From: Paracoccaceae bacterium
Lineage (GTDB): Bacteria; Pseudomonadota; Alphaproteobacteria; Rhodobacterales; Rhodobacteraceae
Reading direction: 5' to 3'
Length of the DNA stretch: 62,816 bases
NCBI GenBank assembly: GCA_026417295.1
Contig: JAOADN010000011.1
Coordinates: 1 to 62,816, forward strand
Shown: piece after piece, positions 1 to 8,600 of the stretch
Layout of the letters: every line of letters starts with the position of its first letter
How positions within the stretch are numbered: position 1 is the first letter of the stretch
Notes under the pieces: generated by a model
Seen by the model: only the letters and a program-made list of their open reading frames with translations
Told to the model about the DNA's origin: nothing
Databases searched by the model: none
Translations under genes and position numbers: made by a program

Positions 1-639
<639 letters not shown>

Positions 640-1005
640 AAAGCGCCGGAGCGCTATCCTTGACGTTCGAACCTCTGCACATCGTCATCCGGCTTGCGAC
701 CGGATGTCATCTGTCTGATGCACATCGTTCTTGCGAACGGTGTCCGTCAAACAGTGAAGCTGACACCTTCATCATCGGGCTTGCGCCCTAGAAGGCCGAT
801 ATGCAGCGTTGACCATCGAAACGGCCAGACCGCCCGCATATCTCTTCAGTAACCAGCGATGTCAAAGAGCCCGAGAGACAAAACTGACCGGAAGCGCCGT
901 ACCTTGCTGGCGCATCCGCTCGCCCTACCTCTCGTTTTTAGTTCGCTTCGCTTGGCTTCGGGCCGCGCTCGGCAACCGTCGCGAACGTCGCCGTCCGCTT
1001 CGGTG
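640..1005 (-). other. 16S rRNA leader region
   Basis: This ~365-nt stretch between the mature 16S end and the predicted start of transcription holds no convincing gene; the short frames here lack ribosome binding sites and family features. It is best read as the transcribed pre-rRNA leader. It contains a boxA-like antitermination element at 860-870. The lower half would also supply the 5' strand of the processing stem for RNase III, but the partner strand lies outside the window, so this cannot be tested here. Confidence 0.7.
860..870 (-). promoter_or_regulatory. boxA antitermination element in rRNA leader
   Basis: Read on the minus strand this is GCTCTTTGACA, very close to the bacterial rrn boxA consensus (TGCTCTTTAACA). 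It lies about 220 nt upstream of the mature 16S end and about 140 nt downstream of the predicted promoter, a normal place for the NusB/NusE loading site that protects rRNA transcription from early termination. Confidence 0.7.
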
Positions 1006-1011
1006 AGGGGC

Positions 1012-1040
1012 TATTTACGGATGCCCGAGGGCGTCCGCAA
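1012..1040 (-). promoter_or_regulatory. rRNA operon promoter (sigma-70 type)
   Basis: On the minus strand TTGCGG (1040-1035) is followed after 17 bases by TAAATA (1017-1012), a good housekeeping promoter pair. A-rich runs lie directly upstream (minus-strand A tracts at about 1046-1051 and 1065-1071), which may act as an UP element for the RNA polymerase alpha subunit. Transcription would start near 1005 and run into the 16S gene. The call rests on spacing, sequence and position. Confidence 0.65.
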
Positions 1041-1286
1041 GGGCTTTTTTCGTGCAACATGACATTTTTTTGGCGGCCCCGCGGGAGGCGCCCCAGATCT
1101 TGGGGTCCGCGCAGCAAGGGCAACAAATCAAGAGGATTCCGGCAATTTCCTTGCGCTGGATCCTGCCTTCGGCGGGCCCGCGCCGGCGGCCGCGGGGCCG
1201 TTCCGGTGCCGGAGGGACGGACGATGGCGGGGGGCACGCCCCCGACCGGCCGGGGGCGCGATTCCCTGACGGTCGGTCCTGCGACA

Positions 1287-2156
1287 TCAGATCGTGCCGA
1301 AGAATCGGGCCGGGATCTCGAGGAGCGGATGCTCCACCCGCTTGCGGAACCCGAAAAGCCCGTCGCCGCGACTTTCCCAGGTCGCCTCCATGAAGCGGAC
1401 CCGTTCTTCCAGGTCGAATGTCGCCCCGACCGGGCGCGCCGCGATCGCGTCAAGTTCGGCGGCAGGCATGTCCGGCGCCCCGAACCAGCGGCTCGAGAGC
1501 GGGCTCGCCCTTCTGGACGGATCGTCGACGGATGCGGCGGCCTCGGCCCGGCGCCGCAAGGTCTCGATCGTCAGCGGCCGGTCGCAATACTTCATGTGGA
1601 ACAGGACGAGTTCCGGCACGACGGTCAGCGTCGCATGGTTCGCGAAATGGCCGCCGCGCGAAAAGCGCACCGGCACCGAGGTGATGCAGGGCTTGCAGTA
1701 GCGCGTGGAGAACCGGCCGAATCGCCGCGGCCCGAGGATGGCGGGCTCGATGCCGTCGGGCTCGGCGTCTGCGCGATGCACGACCTCGATCCCGACCGGC
1801 GTCAGCACCGCGCCGGGATCCCGCGTGGCGAGGATCCCGGCCAGCGTCCTTCCGGTCGCGGGATCGGCGACGACATATTCGTCGACGTCGCCGCAGATCA
1901 CCCAGCGGTAATAGGCGAGGAGCGCCCCCGTCAGCTGCGAGAGAAACCGCCAGCGCCTGACATCGAATCCGGCGTCGAACCCGCCGGGGATGCGGATCAC
2001 GCTGCACCCGTCCGCGATGCGGTCGATCTCGGGGTCACCGCCGTGGCTGACGACGTGAAGGGCGCTGCGCCCGAACTGCCTGCCGTAGTAGTCGACCCAT
2101 TTGCGGAGAAAGACGAAGTCGTCCTTCACCATCGTGACAACCGCCGCCGGTTCCAT
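1287..2156 (-). CDS. Glycosyltransferase family 2-like protein
   Basis: The 289-residue product begins with a beta-strand-like segment (VVTMVKDDFVFLRKWVDYY) typical of GT2/GT92-like proteins that act after 'I know and follow the acceptor' style folds, and carries a DVD acid motif at residues 90-92 (ICGDVDEYVV), the expected site for the metal-bound nucleotide sugar. It probably adds a sugar to a surface polysaccharide or lipid in the cytoplasm; donor and acceptor are unknown. ATG at 2156 is the start. It ends about 250 bp upstream of the rRNA promoter and transcribes toward it. A distant relative by general type is at 41993. Family assignment is fairly firm, specificity is not known. Confidence 0.75.
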   Translation of the reverse strand: MEPAAVVTMVKDDFVFLRKWVDYYGRQFGRSALHVVSHGGDPEIDRIADGCSVIRIPGGFDAGFDVRRWRFLSQLTGALLAYYRWVICGDVDEYVVADPATGRTLAGILATRDPGAVLTPVGIEVVHRADAEPDGIEPAILGPRRFGRFSTRYCKPCITSVPVRFSRGGHFANHATLTVVPELVLFHMKYCDRPLTIETLRRRAEAAASVDDPSRRASPLSSRWFGAPDMPAAELDAIAARPVGATFDLEERVRFMEATWESRGDGLFGFRKRVEHPLLEIPARFFGTI

Positions 2157-2228
2157 GCTTCACACCAGATTGCCGCGGGATCGTCACATCACGGGTTCCG
2201 CCCCCGGGGCAAGCCCGTTCGCGCCTGG

Positions 2229-2861
2229 TCAGGCGCCGCGGCGCCGCCCGGGCGCGAGGCCCGGCGCACGCAACCATGCCAGCCGGAGCGCGACCAGCCC
2301 CGCAACGACCGCCAGATAGGCGAGCGGCCGCATCTGCCAGGTCTTCGTCTGCACCGCGAAGTGCAGCGCACCAAGCAGCGCCACGGGATAGGTCAGCATG
2401 TGGAGCCGTCGCCAGCCGGCCGCACCGAGCCTTCGCACCGAGAGGTCGTTCGAGGTGGCCGCCAGCGGCACCATCGCAAGGAATGAGGCCATGCCGATGG
2501 TGATGTAGGGGCGTTTCGCGATGTCTTCGAGTGCCTGGCCGAGAAGCAGGCCCATGTCGAGCACCAGCCAGGTCAGCAGATGCAGGAGGATATAGAAGAA
2601 GGCCAGAAGCCCCGCCGCGCGGCGGAACCTGAGCAGGTTCAGCCCGGCGTATCGGCGTAGGGGCGTGACGCAGAGCACCGCGACGAGCAGCCACAGCCCC
2701 CAGAGGCCGAGCCGGTGCTCGATGACCTTCACCGGATCGGCGCCCAGCCTGTCGGCGAGGCCAGACCACAGGAGCCAGACCGGCGGCAGGATACCGAGGA
2801 CGTAGAGCGGCCAGACCGGGACCCGGCGGAGCGCCGCGTTGACTGCAGCGACCGGCGCCAT
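2229..2861 (-). CDS. msrQ: MsrQ, haem-binding membrane subunit of methionine sulfoxide reductase
   Basis: This 210-residue polytopic membrane protein matches the MsrQ (formerly YedZ) family, which passes electrons from the quinone pool or a flavin donor through haem b to periplasmic MsrP. Hydrophobic helices span most of residues 15-195. Candidate haem histidines are H94 (in LLHLLTWLV), H154 (RRLHMLTYP) and H167 (ALHFAV). The ATG overlaps the msrP stop codon by one base (TGATG), so the two are translationally coupled. Length is normal for the family. A longer upstream frame exists but reads antisense-like through msrP and is discarded. Confidence 0.92.
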   Translation of the reverse strand: MAPVAAVNAALRRVPVWPLYVLGILPPVWLLWSGLADRLGADPVKVIEHRLGLWGLWLLVAVLCVTPLRRYAGLNLLRFRRAAGLLAFFYILLHLLTWLVLDMGLLLGQALEDIAKRPYITIGMASFLAMVPLAATSNDLSVRRLGAAGWRRLHMLTYPVALLGALHFAVQTKTWQMRPLAYLAVVAGLVALRLAWLRAPGLAPGRRRGA

Positions 2862-3784
2862 CAGTAGAACTTCGCCAGATCCATGCCGGCATACATGTCG
2901 GCGACGTATTCGCCGTAGCCGTTGAACTTGATCGTGTCCTGCCGCCCGGCGAAGAGCCCCGCGCCGATCCGCCGCTCGGTGGCCTGGCTCCAGCGCGGGT
3001 GATCCACCTCGGGGTTCACGTTCGAATAGAAGCCGTATTCCTGCGGTGCCATCATGTTCCAGGTCGTCGGCGGCTGGTCGGCCACGAGCGAGATGCGCAC
3101 GATCGCCTTGATCGACTTGAAGCCGTATTTCCAGGGCACGACGAGGCGGATGGGTGCCCCGTTCTGGTTGGGCATCGGTTCGCCATAAAGCCCCGTGGCC
3201 AGGATGGTCAGCGGATTCATCGCCTCGTCGATGCGCAGACCCTCGCGATAGGGCCAGTCGAGGATCGGCGAGCGCTGGCCCGGCATCTCCTCGGGGCGCA
3301 TCACGGTCTGGAAGGCCACGAACTTCGCGCCCGGACGGACGCCCGCCCGCTTGAGCACGCCCGAGAGTTCCACCCCCGCCCAGGGCACGATCATCGACCA
3401 GGCCTCGACACAGCGGAAGCGGTAGATGCGTTCCTCGAGAGGCAGGCCGGCGATCAGCTCCTCGACGGAATAGGTGCCGGGCCTGTCGACCAGGCCGTCG
3501 ACCGTCACCGTCCAGGGCGATGTCGCAAGCGCGCCGGCAGCGGCCGCCGGATCGCCCTTTCCGGTCCCGAACTCGTAGTAGTTGTTGTAGGAGGTGATGT
3601 CCTCGAGGCTGTTCGGTGCCTCGTCCGTGGAATAGGCCGAGGGAAGGGTCTGGAGCCTGGCCATCGCGGGACCGGCCGCCAGTGCCGCGGTCGCCGCCGC
3701 GATGAACCGCCGGCGGTTCAGGAACACATGTTTCGGCGTCGTGTCGGACCAACGCAGATCGGGCTTGAAGTGCTGCGGCATCAT
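2861..3784 (-). CDS. msrP: MsrP, periplasmic molybdopterin methionine sulfoxide reductase
   Basis: The 307-residue product is the catalytic subunit that reduces methionine sulfoxide in oxidised periplasmic proteins. It has a twin-arginine signal (NRRRF at residues 23-27, then an alanine-rich core ending near AMA), so it is exported folded with its cofactor. C125 in RFRCVEAWS is the conserved cysteine expected to ligate molybdenum. The body follows the sulfite-oxidase fold. Start: ATG at 3784 (MMPQHF) with AGGAG a few bases upstream; a longer frame to 4375 covers the divergent promoter region and is not used. It is followed by msrQ in one operon. Confidence 0.93.
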   Translation of the reverse strand: MMPQHFKPDLRWSDTTPKHVFLNRRRFIAAATAALAAGPAMARLQTLPSAYSTDEAPNSLEDITSYNNYYEFGTGKGDPAAAAGALATSPWTVTVDGLVDRPGTYSVEELIAGLPLEERIYRFRCVEAWSMIVPWAGVELSGVLKRAGVRPGAKFVAFQTVMRPEEMPGQRSPILDWPYREGLRIDEAMNPLTILATGLYGEPMPNQNGAPIRLVVPWKYGFKSIKAIVRISLVADQPPTTWNMMAPQEYGFYSNVNPEVDHPRWSQATERRIGAGLFAGRQDTIKFNGYGEYVADMYAGMDLAKFY

Positions 3785-4109
3785 TGCCTCTCCTGGCGCT
3801 TCCGGGCGGACTGCAGGTTTATACGCGCGAAAGGCCGGTTCAGTTGCCTCACATCCGCGTTTTGGCTTCGGGACAGGACCGGCCCGGAGCCCGGGCCGGG
3901 CAGATCCGCTCACGCCGGATGACGACCGACTGACAAGATTGTCACTTGAAACCCGGAGCCGCGCGGGCTTAGCGCGCGCCGTCCGGCGGTCAAGCCGCGG
4001 CGGGCGCCGATCGGCGGAAATCCCGCCTGATCCGCCCCGGATCAGCTGCCGTAAGTCCGATCGTTGCCGAACCGACGGCACGACAACCGGACAGACAGGA
4101 GTTTTCAGA
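3785..4109. other. Divergent intergenic region msrP / fasciclin gene
   Basis: This 325-bp gap separates the divergent msrP and fasciclin starts and must hold both promoters. It is GC-rich with no convincing -35/-10 pair by eye and no gene with a ribosome binding site. Frames that cross it belong to extended versions of the flanking genes. Confidence 0.4.
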
Positions 4110-4592
4110 ATGATCCGCAGGACGTTCCTCGCCCTGACAGCCGCCACCGCAACGGCCCTTGCCGCACCCGCCTGGGCGGCCGACAAGGACATCGTGGATA
4201 CCGCCGTGGCCGCGGGCAACTTCACCACGCTCGTCGCCGCAGTGCAGGCCGCCGGCCTGGTCGACACGCTGAAGGGCGCCGGCCCCTTCACCGTCTTCGC
4301 GCCGACCGACGCCGCCTTCGCAGCCCTGCCCGCGGGCACCGTGGAGGATCTGCTCAAGCCCGAGAACAAGGACAAGCTGGTGGCGATCCTGACCTACCAC
4401 GTTGTTCCGGGCAAGGTGATGTCCTCGGACCTGAAGGAGGGTATGACGGCCAAGACCGTTCAGGGCGGCGAGGTCACGTTCACCCTCGACGGCGGGGCGA
4501 AGGTGAACGGCGCCGTCATCTCGGCTGCCGACATCGAGGCGACGAACGGCGTGATCCACGTCATCGACTCGGTGATCCTGCCGCCGTCGTGA
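4110..4592 (+). CDS. Fasciclin-domain secreted protein
   Basis: The 160-residue protein has a signal peptide ([10 protein letters not shown]... cleaved after AWAA near residue 24) and one FAS1 domain. The H1 box ([17 protein letters not shown], about residues 58-74), the central YHVVPG at 96-101 and the H2-like end ([14 protein letters not shown]) are all clear. FAS1 domains mediate adhesion or carbohydrate/protein contacts outside the cytoplasm; the partner is unknown. ATG 4110 has AGGAG (about 4098-4102) in front. It is divergent from msrP, with 325 bp between, and is followed by a strong inverted repeat, so it is probably a single-gene transcript. Confidence 0.9.
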   Translation: MIRRTFLALTAATATALAAPAWAADKDIVDTAVAAGNFTTLVAAVQAAGLVDTLKGAGPFTVFAPTDAAFAALPAGTVEDLLKPENKDKLVAILTYHVVPGKVMSSDLKEGMTAKTVQGGEVTFTLDGGAKVNGAVISAADIEATNGVIHVIDSVILPPS

Positions 4593-4602
4593 ACGCCTGA
4601 GG

Positions 4603-4629
4603 GGGGCGGGACATGACCTGTCCCGCCCC
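4603..4629 (+). terminator. Inverted repeat after fasciclin gene
   Basis: An 11-bp perfect stem (GGGGCGGGACA / TGTCCCGCCCC) with a 5-nt loop begins 11 bp after the fasciclin stop codon. No T run follows, so termination may be weak or the hairpin may instead stabilise the 3' end. Confidence 0.55.
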
Positions 4630-4812
4630 GCCGGTCACGGCACGAGCCAGCGTCGCGGCAGGCGCTGGCACGTGCGTCCGGAGGTATGGAATTCTGGACC
4701 CTGCCCCATTTTGCGTTCCGAATCGGGCCGGTTTGCCCGAAACTCGGGGCGACGGCTCCATCCGGGGCCGGGGCCGCGGTGGCGGCGGCCCTTCAGAACG
4801 GGTGGCATTCCG

Positions 4813-6309
4813 GTGCGTGGCGTCCGGCTTCTGATCATCCTTCTCGTGGCGGCCATCGGCTGGCCGGCGGCCGCGGCGGACCGCATCGCGCTGGTGATCG
4901 GGATGTCGGCCTATGAGAACGTCCCGAAGCTCAGGAACACCGTCAGCGATGCGCGCCTCGTGGCCGGCACGCTGGAGGGGATCGGGTTCGACGTCACCAC
5001 GATCATCGACAGGGGCCGCGACGAGGTGATTGCCGCGCTCGGCGATTTCGCCTTCCGGGCCGAGGCGGCAGATCTGGCGCTCATCTATTTCGCCGGGCAC
5101 GGCGTCGAGGTGCAGGGCGAGAACTTCCTTCTGCCAGTCGACGTGAACGTGCGGTCGAACCGCGATGTCCAGGCCCAGTCCATATCGCTGAAGGATTTCC
5201 TTGCCGCGGTCGATCATGCCCGCAAGATGCGCATCGTCATCCTCGATTCCTGCCGCGACAATCCGTTCCCCGACTTCATCGACCTGTCGGACCCCGAGGC
5301 AGCGGGCGGAACCGCCGTCATCGGCCGCGGCATGGGCGGGCTTGCCGCGCCCTCGCCCGACCGCGGCACGCTCGTGGCCTTTGCTGCCCGGGCCGGCCAG
5401 GTGGCGCTGGACGGAAAGGGCGAGAACAGCCCCTTCGCCCGGGCGCTGCACGACAAGCTTGCCCAGCCCGGCGTCGAGATCGGCATCATGTTCCGTCAGG
5501 TGCGCGACGCGGTCCTCGCCGAGACCGGCAACCTTCAGGAGCCGAATACCTACGGCGCCCTTCCCGGGGTGCCGTTCTATCTTGCCGGGTCCCCCGAGGA
5601 GCGCGAGGCCCTGGCGGTGGACGACCCGTCGGCCGCCTGGTCGAGCATCCGGCCCGAGCAGGCGGTGCAGCTTGCCGCCCTGGCCGAGAAGGGAGACCCG
5701 CGGTCGATGCTGGGGCTTGCCTACATGCAGCTGGATCCCGACTCCGACCGGTATGACCCGGCGGCTGCCGCCCGGCTTCTGACGCGGAGTGCGGCCCAGG
5801 GCGACCCGGAGGCGCAGTTCCAGCTGGCGCGGCTTTACGAGAAGGGAATCGGCGTTCCCGGCGACCTCGACCGCGCGCGCACGCTCTATGAGGCGGCAGC
5901 CGCCCAGGACTATGCCGATGCCATCAACGAGCTGGGTTTCTTCTATTTCAACGGGGCGATCGGCCTGCCCATCGACCAGGCCAGGGCCCTGGAGCTTTTC
6001 CGGCGGGCGGCCGACCTGCGCCAGCCCGAGGCGATGTTCAACATGGCGAGCTTCATCGACGACGGCTTCGTGCCTGGCGCCGGGCCCGGCGACGCGGCAG
6101 GCTACCTCTATGGCGCGCTGCGCGCCGGCAGCGCCAATGTCCTGCGCGAGCTTTCGGAAAACCCGAAGTCCTTCAAGAAGGCGACACGGGCGGCACTTCA
6201 GGAGCGTCTGCGCGACAACGGCTTCTACAGCGGCCCCCTGGACGGCAGCTTCGGCCCGGGCACGATCAGGGCCATCAGGGCCGCCTATGGCATTCTGGAA
6301 GCGGGGTGA
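4813..6309 (+). CDS. Secreted caspase-like peptidase (C14) with Sel1 repeats and peptidoglycan-binding end
   Basis: From GTG 4813 the product is about 498 residues. A short signal peptide (VRGVRLLIILLVAAIGWP) precedes a caspase-p20-like domain (about residues 23-260) with the His/Cys dyad visible: H96 in FAGHGVEVQG and C147 in VILDSCRDNPF. Next come Sel1-type helical repeats (about 280-430, with motifs such as AAQGDPEAQFQLARLYEKG) and a C-terminal peptidoglycan_binding_1-like module (LQERLRDNGFYSGPLDGSFG). It should be a periplasmic cysteine peptidase, usually Arg/Lys-specific in bacterial relatives. A frame extends back to 4672 but that N-terminus lacks features. The stop overlaps the next gene's start, so the two are co-translated. 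Confidence 0.85.
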   Translation: MRGVRLLIILLVAAIGWPAAAADRIALVIGMSAYENVPKLRNTVSDARLVAGTLEGIGFDVTTIIDRGRDEVIAALGDFAFRAEAADLALIYFAGHGVEVQGENFLLPVDVNVRSNRDVQAQSISLKDFLAAVDHARKMRIVILDSCRDNPFPDFIDLSDPEAAGGTAVIGRGMGGLAAPSPDRGTLVAFAARAGQVALDGKGENSPFARALHDKLAQPGVEIGIMFRQVRDAVLAETGNLQEPNTYGALPGVPFYLAGSPEEREALAVDDPSAAWSSIRPEQAVQLAALAEKGDPRSMLGLAYMQLDPDSDRYDPAAAARLLTRSAAQGDPEAQFQLARLYEKGIGVPGDLDRARTLYEAAAAQDYADAINELGFFYFNGAIGLPIDQARALELFRRAADLRQPEAMFNMASFIDDGFVPGAGPGDAAGYLYGALRAGSANVLRELSENPKSFKKATRAALQERLRDNGFYSGPLDGSFGPGTIRAIRAAYGILEAG

Positions 6310-7028
6310 AGGCAATGGCGAAGGCCCGTCTCGCAGTCACCGGCATCGCTGCAGCGACGTTCATCGTCGAATCGGCTGCCATGCAGCCGGGCGCTGCCTT
6401 CGCCCTTCCGGTCGGCATGCCGCCGGGCGTCCTGCCCGGTTTCTGGCTTTCGGCGACGGCCGACGGCGTGACCCTGCCCGAGGATCTGGTCGTGCCCGCC
6501 CAGGGCTGCGAATTCGACTGCGAGCCGGCCGGCGACAGCGGACCGGATCCGGTTGCCGGACCGGTCGGCCTGAGCAGGGCCAACACGGACGACATCGTCG
6601 CCCTGATCACCGAGGCGAACCAGACCTGCGGCACCCTGATCCTGCGGAAGTACCGCATCGACTGCCTGCGCTGGTACTATCTGAGGATCGCCAGGGCCAT
6701 TCCGGACCGCAGCGACTATCTGCCGATCAGGCTGGCGCTGGAGCGCGCGGCCGGGAAGCTGAAGACGATCGTCGTGAAATACCGCGATCCGGCGGCGAAG
6801 AAGATCAGGCCGCGGATCCGCCATCAGCGGCTGGCGCCCCAGACGGCGCCGCTGCGCGCCGTGCGCGAGGCCGATGTCGGCCGGGCCGCGCGCGAGGCCG
6901 CGAAGGTCGTCGAGGAGACGAAGATCGTCATCCTGCGGTCGGGCGAGGACCCGACGCGGCGCACCGCGCATTACCGCGAGATCGCAAGCGCGGTTGATGC
7001 AAACCTCGTCATCCTGCGGTCGGCCTGA
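6306..7028 (+). CDS. Secreted protein of unknown function, paralogue A next to caspase-like gene
   Basis: I do not recognise this 240-residue protein. GTG 6306 overlaps the caspase stop; ATG 6315 is an alternative. A signal peptide ends near residue 34 (PGAAFA). The rest has four cysteines; two (C108 in NQTCGT, C120 in YRIDCLR) are conserved with the downstream paralogue. The C-terminus holds VILRSGEDPTRR (208-219) and ends LVILRSA (234-240), so a VILRS motif occurs twice. Central helices look amphipathic and basic. The overlap with the peptidase gene suggests a shared function, perhaps as substrate, inhibitor or partner; that is inference. Confidence 0.7.
   Translation: MKAMAKARLAVTGIAAATFIVESAAMQPGAAFALPVGMPPGVLPGFWLSATADGVTLPEDLVVPAQGCEFDCEPAGDSGPDPVAGPVGLSRANTDDIVALITEANQTCGTLILRKYRIDCLRWYYLRIARAIPDRSDYLPIRLALERAAGKLKTIVVKYRDPAAKKIRPRIRHQRLAPQTAPLRAVREADVGRAAREAAKVVEETKIVILRSGEDPTRRTAHYREIASAVDANLVILRSA
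6927..6985 (+). repeat. 59-bp direct repeat, copy 1
   Basis: This block inside paralogue A is identical, base for base, to 8027-8085 in paralogue B and lies in the same codon phase. It encodes the VILRSGEDPTRR to HYREIA segment. Flanking sequence has diverged clearly, so the identity is sharper than the rest of the two genes would predict. Confidence 0.9.
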
Positions 7029-7092
7029 GGGGCCGGCCGCGACCTGATGGACCGGTCGGGGAGGGAAGGAACGATGCCAGGACCCTAGTCCA

Positions 7093-7111
7093 TTCCGGGG
7101 AGGCCCCGGAA
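7093..7111. terminator. Small inverted repeat between the paralogues
   Basis: TTCCGGGG and CCCCGGAA form an 8-bp perfect stem around a 3-nt loop, about 65 bp after the stop of paralogue A. No T run follows. The gap from 7029 to 7243 otherwise shows no gene, so paralogue B may have its own promoter. Confidence 0.35.
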
Positions 7112-7243
7112 CGTGAAGGGCCGGCGACCGCAGAAGGCAGGGGCGCATTCTCGCCCGTGCCGGCGCCGGCGGTGATGGGACATCGACGAAACGGCGAAGC
7201 ATCCGCGCCGCGATTTCAACTTTCCGGATGCGGAGGATTGATC

Positions 7244-8128
7244 ATGAAACGCGATTGTCTGTCGGGAGCATCCTGTCTTCCGTATGCTGCCCTTGCCGCC
7301 TTTCTCGTACACGGACCCGCCGGCGCCTTCGGCCCTGGAGGCGCGCCCGTCGCCGCCATTGCTGCAGCCTGCGAGCTGTGCGTCGGCCCGATGGTGCCGG
7401 ATGGCCCTGCGCCCGAGCCCGAACCGGGGCAGTCCGACGAAACGGTCACGCCCGGTGACACGGATTCGACGGACACACCGGACGGGACAGACCCGGACGG
7501 AGAGCCCGGGGACACCGATACGGGCGGAGACGGAGGCGACGGCGAATCCGGCACCGGACCGGATGGCGAGGAGGAGATCGCCTTCCCGCCGCCCCCGCCT
7601 GCGCCACCCCAGCCCGAGGCGCCGGCAGCGCGGCTGTCCGACCTCGGGGAGCCTGGCCTGCCGCTGGCGCTGAACAGCGACACGACCGACACGATCGCTG
7701 CGCTGATCCGGCAGGCTGCCGCGACCTGCGGCGCGACCTGGCTGCGGCGCTACCGGATCGACTGTCTGCGGGTTCACTACCTGAGGATCGCCGACAGCCT
7801 GCCCGAACGCGGCGACTATCGCGCGATCCGGGCAGCCCTGACGGAGGCCGCTGCAAGGCTGGACCGGATTGTCACCGGCAACCTCGATCCGGCGGCCGAA
7901 ACGGTGCGCCCGCGCGCCGGAAACCGGCCGGCGGCGGTGCGGCTTCCCGCGATGCGCGCGGTGTCAGCGGAACGCGAGGTCGCGGCGGCAGAGGAAGCCG
8001 GGCGCGTGATCGCCGAAACGGCGCTGGTCATCCTGCGGTCGGGCGAGGACCCGACGCGGCGCACCGCGCATTACCGCGAGATCGCTGCCGCGGTCGACAA
8101 CAACCTGGTGATCCTGCGATCAGCCTGA
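7244..8128 (+). CDS. Secreted protein of unknown function, paralogue B with acidic linker
   Basis: Function is not recognised. From ATG 7244 (GGAGG at 7232-7236) the product is 294 residues. A signal-like hydrophobic segment (about 12-45) is followed by a disordered linker: Thr/Asp/Gly-rich at about 65-110 (repeats of TDTPDG type) and proline-rich PPPPPAPPQP near 115-124. The second half aligns with paralogue A: C162 (TCGATW) and C174 (YRIDCLR), YLRIADSLPERGDY, and the VILRSGEDPTRR...NLVILRSA ending. Compared with A it has a long inserted linker and a different N-terminus. It lies 215 bp after A. The two conserved cysteines could form a disulfide in the periplasm. Confidence 0.75.
   Translation: MKRDCLSGASCLPYAALAAFLVHGPAGAFGPGGAPVAAIAAACELCVGPMVPDGPAPEPEPGQSDETVTPGDTDSTDTPDGTDPDGEPGDTDTGGDGGDGESGTGPDGEEEIAFPPPPPAPPQPEAPAARLSDLGEPGLPLALNSDTTDTIAALIRQAAATCGATWLRRYRIDCLRVHYLRIADSLPERGDYRAIRAALTEAAARLDRIVTGNLDPAAETVRPRAGNRPAAVRLPAMRAVSAEREVAAAEEAGRVIAETALVILRSGEDPTRRTAHYREIAAAVDNNLVILRSA
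8027..8085 (+). repeat. 59-bp direct repeat, copy 2
   Basis: This is the second copy of the block at 6927-6985, exactly 1100 bp downstream and in the same reading frame of paralogue B. It encodes the conserved C-terminal motif. Confidence 0.9.
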
Positions 8129-8145
8129 GCCGCGGCCGGCCGGAG

Positions 8146-8478
8146 TCAGGTTTCTGACCAGACGGCCATCTCGGTGCCGCCGGGTTCACGGAAGTGGAAC
8201 CGGCGGCCCCCCGGAAAGGCGAAGGCGGGCCGGGTCACGGTTCCGCCTGCGGCGCGGACCCGCGCCTCGGCCGCGGCCAGGTCTTCGGCCTTGAGGATCA
8301 CCAGCGGCGCGGCCGCCCGGTCGGCCGTGCCGTCGATGCCGCCATCGATTCCGGCTTCGGCCAGGCCCCGGTAGTCCGGGCCGTAGTCCACGGTGCCCCA
8401 GCCGAAGGCCGAAGCGAAGAAGGCGCTCGTCGCGGCGACGTCGCGGCTTGGCAATTCGATGTAGTCGATCCTCAGCAT
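8146..8478 (-). CDS. VOC family (glyoxalase/bleomycin-resistance fold) protein
   Basis: The 110-residue protein has one vicinal-oxygen-chelate unit: the opening strand MLRIDYIELPSRDVAATSAF, the FYxxxFGW-like segment (FFASAFGWGTVDYG) and the closing FHFREPGGTEMAVW with a glutamate often used as a metal ligand. Such proteins are dioxygenases, isomerases or small-molecule resistance factors; which one cannot be told. ATG 8478 has GGAGGATC just upstream on the minus strand; a longer frame to 8820 runs into clpB antisense and is rejected. It lies downstream of the clpB terminator and is probably a separate transcript. Confidence 0.85.
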   Translation of the reverse strand: MLRIDYIELPSRDVAATSAFFASAFGWGTVDYGPDYRGLAEAGIDGGIDGTADRAAAPLVILKAEDLAAAEARVRAAGGTVTRPAFAFPGGRRFHFREPGGTEMAVWSET

Positions 8479-8545
8479 CCGGGATCCTCCGCAATCGCGT
8501 ATGTTCGTCCTTTGTTCTAGAGCGGCGGGCACCGGGGCGCAAACG

Positions 8546-8571
8546 AAAAGGCGGGCCTCGGCAGGCCCGCC
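8546..8571 (-). terminator. Rho-independent terminator of clpB
   Basis: Read on the minus strand, GGCGGGCCT and AGGCCCGCC form a 9-bp perfect stem with a 4-nt loop, followed by TTTT. It starts 30 bp after the clpB stop codon. Confidence 0.8.
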
Positions 8572-8600
8572 CTCCGCCCGGGACCGATCGGCCCGCGAGA

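Noticed and set aside
6306-8128. Toxin-antitoxin or phage-defence caspase system
   Set aside because: The peptidase and both partners have export signals, and no sensor, NTPase or nucleic-acid-binding domain is present, so an intracellular defence module is not supported.
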